Both the position numbers and the translations under genes were made by a program. This document shows, piece by piece, positions 12,754-23,985 of a stretch of DNA of 64,000 nucleotides (the first letter of the stretch is position 1; every line of letters starts with the position of its first letter). The notes below the pieces were generated by a model. The model was not told the DNA's origin and ran no database searches. It saw only the letters and a list, made by a program, of their open reading frames with translations. The DNA comes from Leucaena leucocephala (taxonomy: Eukaryota; Streptophyta; Magnoliopsida; Fabales; Fabaceae): the NCBI GenBank assembly GCA_037074615.1, contig CM073558.1, forward strand, positions 6,687,501-6,751,500. The letters are read 5' to 3'.

Positions 12754-13843
12754 TGTAACATCTCGAATTTTATAAAAGTGGTTTATAAGGTATTATTGAG
12801 ATCAAGTATATTTTTGCTGGAATTAAAAAATCTCGAAGGTAAAATTTCAGAAAAAGAATATAGAAATGAGTACTCATTAAAAATATTTTGGGACCTAGAA
12901 AAATTATGAATTTAATTAATTGAAAATTACTACTTATATCCTATTAAAGTTTAAATTATTGAAATAAAATTGGCAGGTATTCTCCTCTTTCCCTCCAACA
13001 ACCTAGATCTTCAAATCTTTCCCTCCATATTTTCGAATCTTTCAAATTCTAAATGAAAAATCAACTCTTTCAAATTCCGATCATGAACCTCCTTCATTCC
13101 TATCTCACAAGATCTCCTTTTTTTCAAACTTCCAACTCTTCTACTCTAAACCCAATTATTCATCAAACTTCCTCCTCCTGCGCTCCTCGTCGCGAAGTCA
13201 TAGTATAGATCCTAGTTTGATTTCTGAACTCGTAACAAACCTGTGACTGGAGTAACGAACCTGGAGCTTCAGATTTCGAATCATGTGAAGTTCTTGTGGA
13301 GGAATCTCAGAAGCATCTTGCACATTGAAATGAAAACAACAAGACTTTTTACTTTCCTTATCGTTAATAGCTATTGATATCTTAAGTCAAATTTGTCGGG
13401 TTGGTCCTTTTAAAACATGTACAGATGAAATTCATAGGTTTAGGAAATCCATTTAGTTTATCAGACAATATCTCTATATTCAATAAAGTAAAGAGAGATT
13501 CCCTTCTAAAAATTGGTCTTCCAAAAAATATGTCTTGTTCAACTACCTTATATATTTGGCTTGCATTAATTATGAGTTCCATATCTAAAATTCATGGGTG
13601 ATTGGTTAGATTGCTTGGGGTTATGGCCGATCATGATCTTAAATCATGTGAAAATTTATTCTGTGCATCACTTCTTGAATGAATTATCATTATCGTTATA
13701 AAATTACTCGACTATGTATGCAATTGGATCCGAACTTCAATTGTTTTTAATATACATTGTTTCTTTTTGACAAAAACTTTCCTTGCTAGCACCTTTTACA
13801 AGAACATGGTACAGGTTGCAAAGCTAGTTTTCCACCAACAAGA
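12754..13843 (+). repeat. LTR-like fragment beginning TGTAACATCTCGAATTTT
   Basis: The opening phrase and following wording (TTATAAGGTATTATTGAGAT) match the repeat units at 11,071 and 12,091 and resemble plant gypsy LTR starts. After about 12,910 the similarity fades into pyrimidine-rich, LTR-like sequence. No terminus or target duplication was found, and nothing coding was recognised. Confidence 0.35.
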
Positions 13844-16800
13844 ACATGTGTCACGTTCAAAAATTTAAGCCATGACCGACACAGAATATAAATAAATTCA
13901 TATTCCTTAAGTCTAAAATCCTGAATAAAACGTTTGATATGATAATAATATATTACAATTTAATAAAAAAAGCAAGTTTTCTGTAGGAATTTAGGCAGGA
14001 TTATCGTTGTATAACTGACCTCCTAACAATCCTACAATTGACTGCAGACGTTTCAAGATCAACTGTAACATTTTCTAAGATAACCAGAATCTTATCCATA
14101 GATTAGGTGGAGTATCTAAACTTTAACAAAATAATACAGGTATTTCATAAATTATAATTACATCAAAAGGAGATTTGCCAAAAATCAATGCTTCAGATCA
14201 AACGAGAGGCTCTTCACTGCTCAGCTGGAGGAATATGGTCAATTACACTATCTGGAGCCAAAATAATCTACTCATGAATAATGTCCCAAAAAAATATAAA
14301 TTAAAATACGGAAATAAACAATTTCAACATGTTTAAATGTAAATCATAACATTTTGTAATTTGATACAAATATTTCGGTAACATTTAATTTCAGAAAAAC
14401 CATTTAAAATAATTCTTTCAAAACAATCATTTTTCTGTAGGGCCTTAACAAAATGAAAACAGGCATGGACACACAGTCCATGATGGTAACTAACAATTCT
14501 ATCACAGCTCAAGGCCACGAAAATAGGCGTGGACACATTCCTTGAGGGTAAATAACCAAGCGTAGCATGAGGTCACAAAACAGGTGCAGGTACGAGACCC
14601 ACGAATAACTGACGCGAATATGAGACTCACGAACATCCATCGAGCTCAGGTTTAATCATAGTGTACTAAGGACTAACAGTACTACTGTCAGTAACCAGCA
14701 TTATGTATTCAGTTATTTTTAAAACCTTTCTAGCATGCGTGGGGTCCATTTGCCATTTAATTATTATCATAGCTTTCAATTGTCATGTCCCAAAATTTGA
14801 GTTGTCACTGACACAGAATATGAATAAATTCATATTCCTTAAGCCTAAAATCTTAAATAAAACATTTGAAACAAAAATCATAGTCTATTACAATTTTAAT
14901 CAAAAGGCACGCCCTCTGTAGGAATTTCGGTAGGATCATTGTTGTATCACCGATCTCCCAATAATTATACAACATACTACAAATCACCTGTAACATTTTT
15001 CTAAAATAACCAAAATCATATCTATAGACTAGGTGGAGCATCTATCCCTTCAACAAAATAATACAAGTATTTCATAAATTATAATTACATCAAAAGGAGA
15101 TTTGTCAAAATCAACGCTTCAGATCGAACATAAGGCTCTTTACTGCTCAGCTGGAGGAATAGGATCAACTGCACTATCTGAAACAAAATAATCTACTCAT
15201 GAATAACGTCCTAAAAATATAATTTAAAATGTGAAAATAAACAGTTTCAACATGTTTAATATAAATCATAACATTTTGTAATTTGATACAAATATTTATG
15301 TAAACATGAAGTTTCAGGAAAACTATTCAAAATAATCATTTTTCTGCAGGACTTCAACAAAACAAAAACAGGCGTAGACACACAGTCCATAAGAGTAAAT
15401 AACGAAGCGTAGCACGGGGCCACAAAAATAGGTGTGAACACATAGTCCAAGAGGATAACTAACCAATCCGGCGTGGCTCAAAGGCATGAAAATAGACGCA
15501 GGTACAAGATCTACGAATAACAGGCGCGAGAATAAATCACACGAATAACCGGTGCGAGTACGAAACTCACGAATATCCATCGAGCTCGGGTTTAATCATG
15601 GTGCCCTAAGGACTAACAATACTACTGTTAGTAACCAGCGTTCTGTTTTCCATCCTTTCTAAAACCTTTCCAACATACGTGGGGTCCATTTGCCATTTAA
15701 TAATCATCACACCTTTCAATGCAACAAATTTTCACTAAAATAATTTCATAATTATAAAACCCCAGCATGAACATTAGAATAATTTTCCAAAAAGATTTTT
15801 TTCAATTCATATGGAATAAATATTCTAACAGTAAATCCACATAAAGATAATTCATTCAGAAAATCAATTTAATATAACATTTCCCAAAGTCTTTTTCAAA
15901 ATTTTCTTTAGAAAAGCATACTTCAAATTTAACATTTTAAATAGAACATATCAAATAACCATTCATTTATAAAAATATCACTTTTAGGGGGACCTTATTC
16001 ACTCACCTGTAATACTCTAATATAATTTACTCTTACTCTAAGCTTTAGAATATCATTCCCCCTTCATTTCCCTAAATTTTTTGAAAATAAAACATTTCAT
16101 CAAAAATTAATATTCATATCTTTTATACTAAATATGAAACTTGCAATCATAACTAATAACCTCCTAAAAATTTCACTTTTTAATTTCACCTTTCTTCTCC
16201 ATAATCCCTGAGGAATAAAATTCACCACATTTATATCCATTTCCCTTAACTTGTTACAGTCACGTCAATTTCTGTATACCCTTTAATTCCAACCATTTAC
16301 TTTCATATATGGCTATTATATTGTTTCTTAACCTACTTTTCCTCTGTCTCTTAAATTTTTCCCTATAAAATTTCCCATTCTAAACTGATCACTTATATTA
16401 TTATACTACTACATTAGCATTTGGTCACATTGATTCCTTCTACAATTCCTAACGACCCTTGTTAATATGCTGAAATGGTTTCCATCTTTATAAATTCTTT
16501 AACATAATGAGGGGTTTAGATTCAATAAAAGTCAATTCTCCTTATTCAAATTACTTTGGCTGAACACAAGAGGAGAATAAAACTTGCTTTAACCCCATTA
16601 CTTCATATCTATACCCCATCTAAAGACCTTTAGATATTACTATCTTTTAGTTCCTACTTAAATATAACTTCAGTATATGATTAAACAGCAGAACAGTGGA
16701 TAAATTCAGCTTCTAACTTCCACATTTGAAAATCCTCAATTAAGCCTCAATCTTCATCCTATTTCTAAAACCATTTCATCATATAAGCTTCTGTAACACA

Positions 16801-17744
16801 TTAACCGCAGAGCCATGAATTAGCTTCACAAGATTCAACTTAATTTAATTCTCTCCTATTCAAAATTCATTGGAAAAATCACTAACCAAATGGAAATAAA
16901 TAACAACCCAGAACATATTTAAATACATGGAGCCTCCGATAGTAGCTCATTCTATTCAAGGACCCTGTTCAGCCAATATCTCTTCAGAACAGCAAGCATT
17001 GACAACATCATACAAACAATTACCTCAGCTCTAATACTAACTTCTTATTTTGACTAGACTTAAATTATACAAACCAGAATTACAAGCCCAAACCACAGAA
17101 CCAAAGCATCAAACCCACGCCTTTAGTAAGCAAGAACTAAAACAGAGCAAGAATATGAAATCTGTATATCCTTTAGTTGGGCTACAATTTAGTTTTTCCT
17201 TGCTTTAATTTTAGGAAACTGAAGCTAAGCATAAGAAATCACAAAGCACTTGCTTCAAAAGTCATGGTTCAAGATAGAAGGTGGTACACGCAGTAGCCAA
17301 TATTTTTGGGATTCATAACCACAGAACAGAGCACCCATATGCAGCAACATTTCATGATTCAATCACTTAACAAACCCAACATAGCAAACCCGTATGCAAT
17401 CCCCATAATTTGATGACCCAAACCCCTCACATCGCAGTAGAACAATTGAAAAGGAAAGAAGTAAACCTCTAAATCATCGTGACAACAGCTCCCTCCTAGC
17501 GAGTCAATTACAGAATAGTGTAACGGTGGATGTAGGAGCAGGTGAATGTCAACGCAGTCACCAGTTCAAGCAATTAGAAAGAAAGAGGCAGAAACTTAAA
17601 GACTTGCTATAGTACTCTATTTGCAATGTGACATCAGTAATGATGAAAATGAACAGCACAATGACAACGAGGATGGTTGAACCCAGCTATAACGTGTCTC
17701 AACAGCGTCGACAGTCGAGCACTACCTTCTACCTCCCGTGACAC

Positions 17745-18170
17745 TGTTATAATCAGATTATAAGAGTAATGCAATCTCTCTCTGTATTATGGTTCAATCT
17801 AAATAAAATTACGATTCCAGAGGATCCTTAATTGCATATGGACCAAAATACGGATATCGCAAATGCTGTAATCAACTAATATCATAAATGAAATGAAATA
17901 TCAAAGGGCACAAAACCAGAAAACATTAGAGGGAATAATCTTTCTGAAATTTAGCTCCCCTTTTCCGCTGCTTTCGTTTCATTCTTATCCTTCTCCATCT
18001 CCTGCATTTTCCATATGGGCCTGCGAAAACGGTTACTCTTACGTGTCTTTGCAGCCACCTCCTCCAGAATATTCTTTTCTGCCTTTGGATTTGCTGTATT
18101 GTGACTGTCTTCATTTGGGTTTGCTATATTATGGGCCTTTTCCTCACTATTTTGCGGCCCATTCATGACA
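17745..18170 (-). repeat. 3' LTR of the chromodomain gypsy element
   Basis: 426 bp, TG...CA. It matches 22703-23128 with about 21 differences. The end of the pol reading frame (stop at 17951-17953) lies inside it. Confidence 0.93.
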
Positions 18171-21100
18171 ATTCCTTTCCCATCGAGATGGACCTTGTCC
18201 TCAATGTCAAAGTCTGGATATTGAAGATGAAAGGCATCCAAATTTTCCCATGAAGCTGCAGTATTATCATCCCAGTGTACCAGAACCTGTGTGACCCAAG
18301 TATCATTAATCTTCGCCTTTCTAGACTTGGACACAGCCTTAGGAAGTAAGATAGGTCCTTCCGCATCAATGTTAGTGGGTAATGGCTGATATTGATCTAG
18401 TGGATCTCCATAACAACGTTTAAGCAAAGATACATGAAAAATCGGATGAATCCGAGCTTCAGTAGGTAGCTGTAACTTATAAGCAACTGCTCCTATCTTC
18501 TCAATGATTAAAAATGGTCCATAATACCTTAAAGAAAGTTTTTGATGCTTAGAACTCTTTAAGGAATGCTGTTAGTAAGGTTGCAATTTAACAAAAACAT
18601 ACTCACCTACACCTAAATCAATTTCAAGTCTCTTCCTATCTGCATAATACTTCATTCGCTGCTGGGCTTTAAACAAATTGTCCTTTAGAGTAACAATAAG
18701 AGCATCACGGGCTGCAAGTTGAGCTTTAATTGGTAAAAGGGCATCTATAGAGTGATCAAACCGAAGCAATAGTGGAGGATCCCTACCAAACAGAATCTTA
18801 AAAGGTGTCATACCAGCAGCAGTGTGAAATGAAGTGTTGTAACAATATTGAGCCCAAGGTAAATAATGCACCCAGATCGAGGTTGATGATGAACAAAGCA
18901 TCTTAAATACATTTCCAAGCAACGATTTAGAGCCTCAGATTGTCCATCACTTTGTGGATGATATGCGGAGCTCATACAAAGTGATGTACCCTGTAATTTA
19001 AACAACTGCTTCCAAAAAGAACTAGTAAAAACTTTATCTCTATCTGAAACAATTGTCCTTGGGATACCATGCATGCTCACAATATATCTCACAAAAATGT
19101 CAGCCATAGATTCAGCAGTAAAATGAGTTTTAAGAGGTAGAAAGTGAGCAAATTTTGATAAACAATCTACTATCACAAAAATTACAGTAAAACCTTTTGA
19201 TAAAGGCAAACCAGTGATAAAATCCATATCAATATCTTCCCAAACTTTCGCTGGAAGTGGCAGTGGTTGCAATAAAGCATATGGAGCTGCTTGTCTAGTT
19301 TTAGCTTGTTGGCAAACCGGACATTGCTGAATAAACTTCTTAATATCAGTATGAATCCCTTTCCACCAGAATTATGCAGCAATTCTGGCATGTGTATGTA
19401 CAATACCAGAATGTCCCCCAATCTTGGAATCATGAAATGCTTTAAGAATCTGCTGAACCAGTCCCTTATCCTCATGTGGTAGAACAAGTCCCTGTTTATA
19501 AAATAGTCTACCATTTTGGACTTTATAAAAGGTATAATTAGTTAGATTATCTATCACCTTTTGTCGAAGCTCTGTTAACTCAGTTGAACCAGCAATTGCA
19601 GCCTGAATTTGTGTAAATAGTTCATTAGTAGCAAAAGAAATAGCCAGAAAAGATCGTGACAATGCATCAGCAGCAATGTTAGTCTTCCCCGCTTTATACT
19701 TAATTTTATAATCATACCCAAGTAATTTTGGTAGAAAAGCTTCCTATTCAGGAGTTTGAATAACTTGGTTAGATAAATGGCGCAAACTCTGTTGATCAGT
19801 CCTAATAACAAAGGAATGACCTACTAAATAATGTCTGAACTTAGAGACAGCCTCAGTTAATGCATAAAGCTCCCTAACATACGCTGACTTGGCTTGCATC
19901 CTAGAAGAGAGTTTCTTTGAAAAATAAGCGATAAGATGATTGTTTTGACTAAGTACAACCCTTATCCCAACTCTAGAAACATCAACCTCAATTATGAATG
20001 GTTGCGAAAAATCTGGCAATGATAACACCGGTGCCGACATTAGAGCCTTCTTCAAATTTTGAAAAGCAAATTGCGCACCTGAAGACCAAACAAAGGCATC
20101 CTTCTGTAATAAATCAGTCAATGGAGCAGAAATATTCGCATAGTGTCAGATAAAGCGACGATAATACCCTGTTAATCCCAAAAACCCTCTAAGTTGGGAA
20201 ACAGAATTAGGTATTGGCCAATTCTGAACAGCAGCGACTTTTATAGGATCCATCTCCACACCAGTAACTTAACAACATGGCCCAAATATTCAATTCTGTC
20301 ACAAGCAAATGAACATTTAGAAAGCTTAGCAAAAAGTTGATTATTAGCCAAACATTCCAAAATTTGCCTTAAATGAGACAAATGCATTTTCCAATCCATG
20401 CTATACACAAGTATGTCATCAAAGAAAACAAGAGCAAACCGACGAAGGAAAGGCCAAAAAATGTCATGCATCAATGCTTGGAAAGTAGCTGGAGCATTAG
20501 AAAGGCCAAATGGCATCACTAGCCATTCGTATAAACCATTGTGAGTTCTAAAAGCAGTCTTGTGGTGATCCTCTTCCTTCACCAAAATCTGATGGTATCC
20601 TGAGCGAAGATCCAGTTTTGAAAAGAAACGTGCACCCTTCAATTCATCCAGTAGCTCATCCACCGTAGGCATGGGGTAAGAATCCTTAATAGTAACAGCG
20701 TTAAGAGCACGGTAATCAGTGCAAAATCTCCATGTACCATCTTTCTTACGAACCAACAAAATAGGAGTAGAGAAAGAGCTATTACTTGGTTGGATAATAC
20801 CTTGCTCCAACATCTTAGTAACCATTTTCTCAATGATGGTTTTTTTACTGAAAGGATAACGATAAGGGCGAACCTTCACTGCTTGAACACCATCCTGTAG
20901 CGGAATAGCATGGTCATGAGCACAACGTGGAGGCAGACCATGGGGTGTTGTAAATACAACTTCAAACTGTTGCAATAATTCACGCAAGTCACAGGGTAGT
21001 GTATCTGGAAAAGATACTCGGACCTCATCCTCAGTTGGTAAGCAAACCAAAGTATATAATTCTAGCACCGCATTAGTATCCTGAATCCTCTTTAGATGAT

Positions 21101-22670
21101 GATATTGCAATGACTCTGGATTAGCAGACTGATTTCCAGTAAGGGTAATAAAAGTATTATTAAAATAAAACTTGATTGTGGCACAACTATAATCAGCTAT
21201 GCGTGCACCTAATGTCGCGAGCCATGAAGAACCCATAATTAAATCTGATCCAGCAATTGGTAAAACATAAGCAGTTAACACAATATTGTGGCCCTGAATA
21301 TTAATAATGAAATCCTTGACAATTCCTTCACCATGCATATATGATCTATTTCCTACCATTACTTTATCTGTAGATGATAATAAAGGGAGTTTAAGATGAG
21401 AAACGATCCGAGGGTGAATAAAATTATCAGAACTATCTCCATCCAACAATATTTGTACTGTAGTGCCATTAATCGATCCAGAGAATCGAATAGTTGAACG
21501 ATGGGAAGAGCCATGAAAAGCATGAAAAGACACATGAGGCACCAGGTCTTCATCCACCTTCAATTCAATACCAGCTGAACTCTCTATTACTGGTAGCACT
21601 ATATCCGATGCCGAGCCCTCACCATCCACTTGAATCAACAAATATTGACGATTTGGGCACTTATGGTTCCATGTAAACTTCTCATCACAATTACAACAAA
21701 GACCCTTCTCCCTCCTCAATTGCATTTATGCTGTAGACAACTTCTTGATCGGCATCGACGGCTTTAGCGGAGGTTTGGGTAACAACCCCAGAGTAGAAGG
21801 TGAAGACGATGATGTTACAGATGATACCACAATGGAAGCTAGTTTGGAAGAGTAAGACCGACTGGCGTTGGAGGTGAAGCTGGGCCTATTCGAAAGACCA
21901 TGCATACCAGACCTTTCATCAAATAATCGGGCTAATGAAGCAGCCTTAGTCAGCGTAAATGGTTCCTGGGCTAATACTTCGATCAACAAATCTGGTTTCA
22001 GCCCACTTAAAAAGCAATCACGTAATGCATCTTCTGACAGTCCATCTACACTGTTCGCCGTTGCCATGAACATCGTGTGATAGTCTGCTGCTGATCCAGT
22101 CTGCATCAACTTAAAAAATTTAATCCAAGGATTCTCAAATTATGAAGGACCAAACTGCTTTTCAATCGCCAAAGCCAAAGACCTCCATGATGAAATTTGG
22201 TTTGTTTTCTGCAATAGCTGAAACCAAGGAACAACAGAGCCATCAAAATGGATAGAAGCTATGGTAATACATTGCTCATCAGGGATTTGATAAAGAGAAA
22301 AATATTGTTCTGCTCAAAATAACCAACTCATAGTATCGGTGCCATCGAAACGAGGTAAATCAAGCTTAATCTGTCGGCCAACAGTCTGAAAACCAGTATT
22401 AGCATTGGGTGTATTGACTGACGTCCTTGAAGAACCTAGACCATTACCATGATGTTGCGTCCAAGTGTCAAAACCGCGAACCATCGTGTCTACTGAACGG
22501 GATAATATAGCTAAAGAGTGTTCAAAACTCTGTAACTTGTTGGTATTTGCCGAAAGCATTGTCTCGAACTCCGTCATTTTAGTCGACTGAGCTCGTTCAG
22601 ATGCTGCCATTGCTTATACTAAACTGCGAATTTTAGCATTCATCATCTGCAATCTCGTGTTGTCAGACAT
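17951..22670 (-). pseudogene. Degenerate gag-pol polyprotein of the gypsy element
   Basis: Reading leftwards, the frame opens with an ATG at 22670, but an in-frame stop follows at 22614-22616, and open frame resumes at 22610. Gag and its CCHC knuckle (CCNCDEKFTWNHKC, near 21,690), the protease (LLDGDSSDNF, near 21,450) and the reverse transcriptase share one frame down to about 20,250. The RT has PMPTVDELLDEL, LDLRSGYHQI and the catalytic FFDDILVYS. Stops interrupt gag near 22,314, 22,140 and 21,728. A frameshift lies near 20,150-20,240. RNase H follows at 20121-19744, with its usual catalytic DASG altered. A stop at 19,744 and a further stop near 19,372 precede integrase (HHCC region near 19,400; DMDFITGLP, SDRDKVF and DGQSEALN at 19,220-18,930). 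After another frameshift near 18,900 the frame ends with an integrase tail and chromodomain (VLVHWDDNTAASWENLDAF). It codes for replication of the element only. Confidence 0.9.
18171..18184 (-). other. Polypurine tract of the gypsy element
   Basis: On the minus strand the 14 bases next to the 3' LTR read GATGGGAAAGGAAT, a purine-rich run in the place where plus-strand priming occurs. Confidence 0.7.
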
Positions 22671-22702
22671 AAGAACTAAAAGAGGGGAATGAAAGCACCA
22701 AT

Positions 22703-23128
22703 TGTTATAATCAGATTATAAGAGTAATGCAATCTCTCTCTGTATTATGGTTTAATCTAAATAAAATTACGATTACAGAGGATCCTTAATTGCATATGGA
22801 CCAAAATATTGATATCACAAATGCTATAATAAACTAATATCAGAAATGAAATGAAATATCAGAGGGCACAAAACCAGAAAACATCAGAGGGAATAATCTT
22901 TCTGAAATTTAGCTCCCCTTTTTCGCTGTTTTTGTCTCATTCTTATCCTTCTCCATCTCCTACATTTTCCATGTGGGCCTGCGAAAACAGTTACTCTTAC
23001 GTGTCTTTGTAGCCACTTCCTCCAGAATATTCTTTTCTGCCTTTGGATTTGTTGTATTGTGACTGTCTTCATTTGGGTTTGCTATATTATAGGCCTTTTC
23101 CTCACTATTTTGCGGCCCATTCATGACA
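22703..23128 (-). repeat. 5' LTR of the chromodomain gypsy element
   Basis: 426 bp, TG...CA. Just inside it, the minus strand reads ATTGGTGCTTTCATTCCCC. I do not recognise this as the common initiator-Met primer site, so the primer tRNA is unassigned. Confidence 0.93.
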
Positions 23129-23461
23129 GACACTCGTCTATTTTTCCCTTCTCGCATTATTTATTAGTCATAATGGGAACTGTAGATGAGGTGATGACTC
23201 CGGCGTGATAACACGGGCAGAGACTAACGAAAGCTAGGTGATGGCATCTGGTCACACGGCAGTAGTTTCCCATGGTGTGAAGTTTTCATCGATGCTCTCT
23301 CATTGACTCTCCCGCTGTGCCGCCGCTTGAAGCAAAAAGAAATAGAAGGACAGGGTATAATTTTATAGAAAGAGTGAGGGACAATTTGGTAATTTCACAC
23401 GTTTAAAAAAAATAAAATCTCATCTTTTACAGCTATCAGGAGTAGAACGCGGTACCTAATA

Positions 23462-23985
23462 GGGTTGTGCATAAAGCACGCCGCCAAGTAAGCCCGTTCG
23501 AGCCCACAATAAAAATGCCCTGCCCAGCCTGATAAATATAGGGCCGGGCAGGGCATCGGGCTGTAAAATACAGCCCATGCATTTTTTGGGGCTGGGCACT
23601 GGGCATAGTGGTTGTCATGCCTTGCCCATGAGCACTCATTCTTTTATTTTTTTTATCTTTTCTCTATCTTGGAAGGGAGAATATGATAGTTACTGGTGAT
23701 TAGATAATAATTTTAGAAATATAAGTAATTAATAGGTAAGTTGTATCTTTTAATATTTATAATTATACTAATTTTTTTTTAACTTTGTTAATTATCATAT
23801 GATTACATTACAAATTATAATTATTTATTTTATTTTTTTAGATGCTTTATCTTTGTCAATATTTGGGAGATTGATGTAAAGTTATAATTATAAACTACTT
23901 AGACTTCAACGCTTATTTAATAGATCTCAAGATTTTAATTACAAACTACCTAAAGCCAACGTCCCCATCCCTAACCACTTGGCTA
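23462..23985. mobile_element. Possible decayed hAT-like element with GC-rich arm inside LTR B
   Basis: A GC-rich arm (AGCCCGTTCGAG, GCCCTGCCCAGCC, GGGCCGGGCAGGGC, GGGGCTGGGCACTGGG) begins with TAGGGTTGTGC at about 23,462. An AT-rich stretch follows and ends near CATCCCTAACC at about 23,985. The ends are a weak inverted match (TAGGGTTG and TAGGGATG). The surrounding LTR appears continuous on both sides by comparison with LTR A. I could not find an 8-bp duplication. Confidence 0.35.

Larger units (their letters stand above)
17745..23128 (-). mobile_element. Complete Ty3/gypsy chromodomain retrotransposon (chromovirus type), inactivated; TSD GACAC
   Basis: Two 426-bp LTRs (17745-18170 and 22703-23128) start TGTTATAATC and end TTCATGACA. 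GACAC stands outside both (17740-17744 and 23129-23133). Coding is on the minus strand in the order gag, zinc knuckle, protease, reverse transcriptase, RNase H, integrase, chromodomain. By eye the LTRs differ at about 21 of 426 positions, mostly transitions, which suggests a moderately recent insertion. Several in-frame stops and at least two frameshifts make it non-autonomous. It is the innermost element of the nest. Confidence 0.93.
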
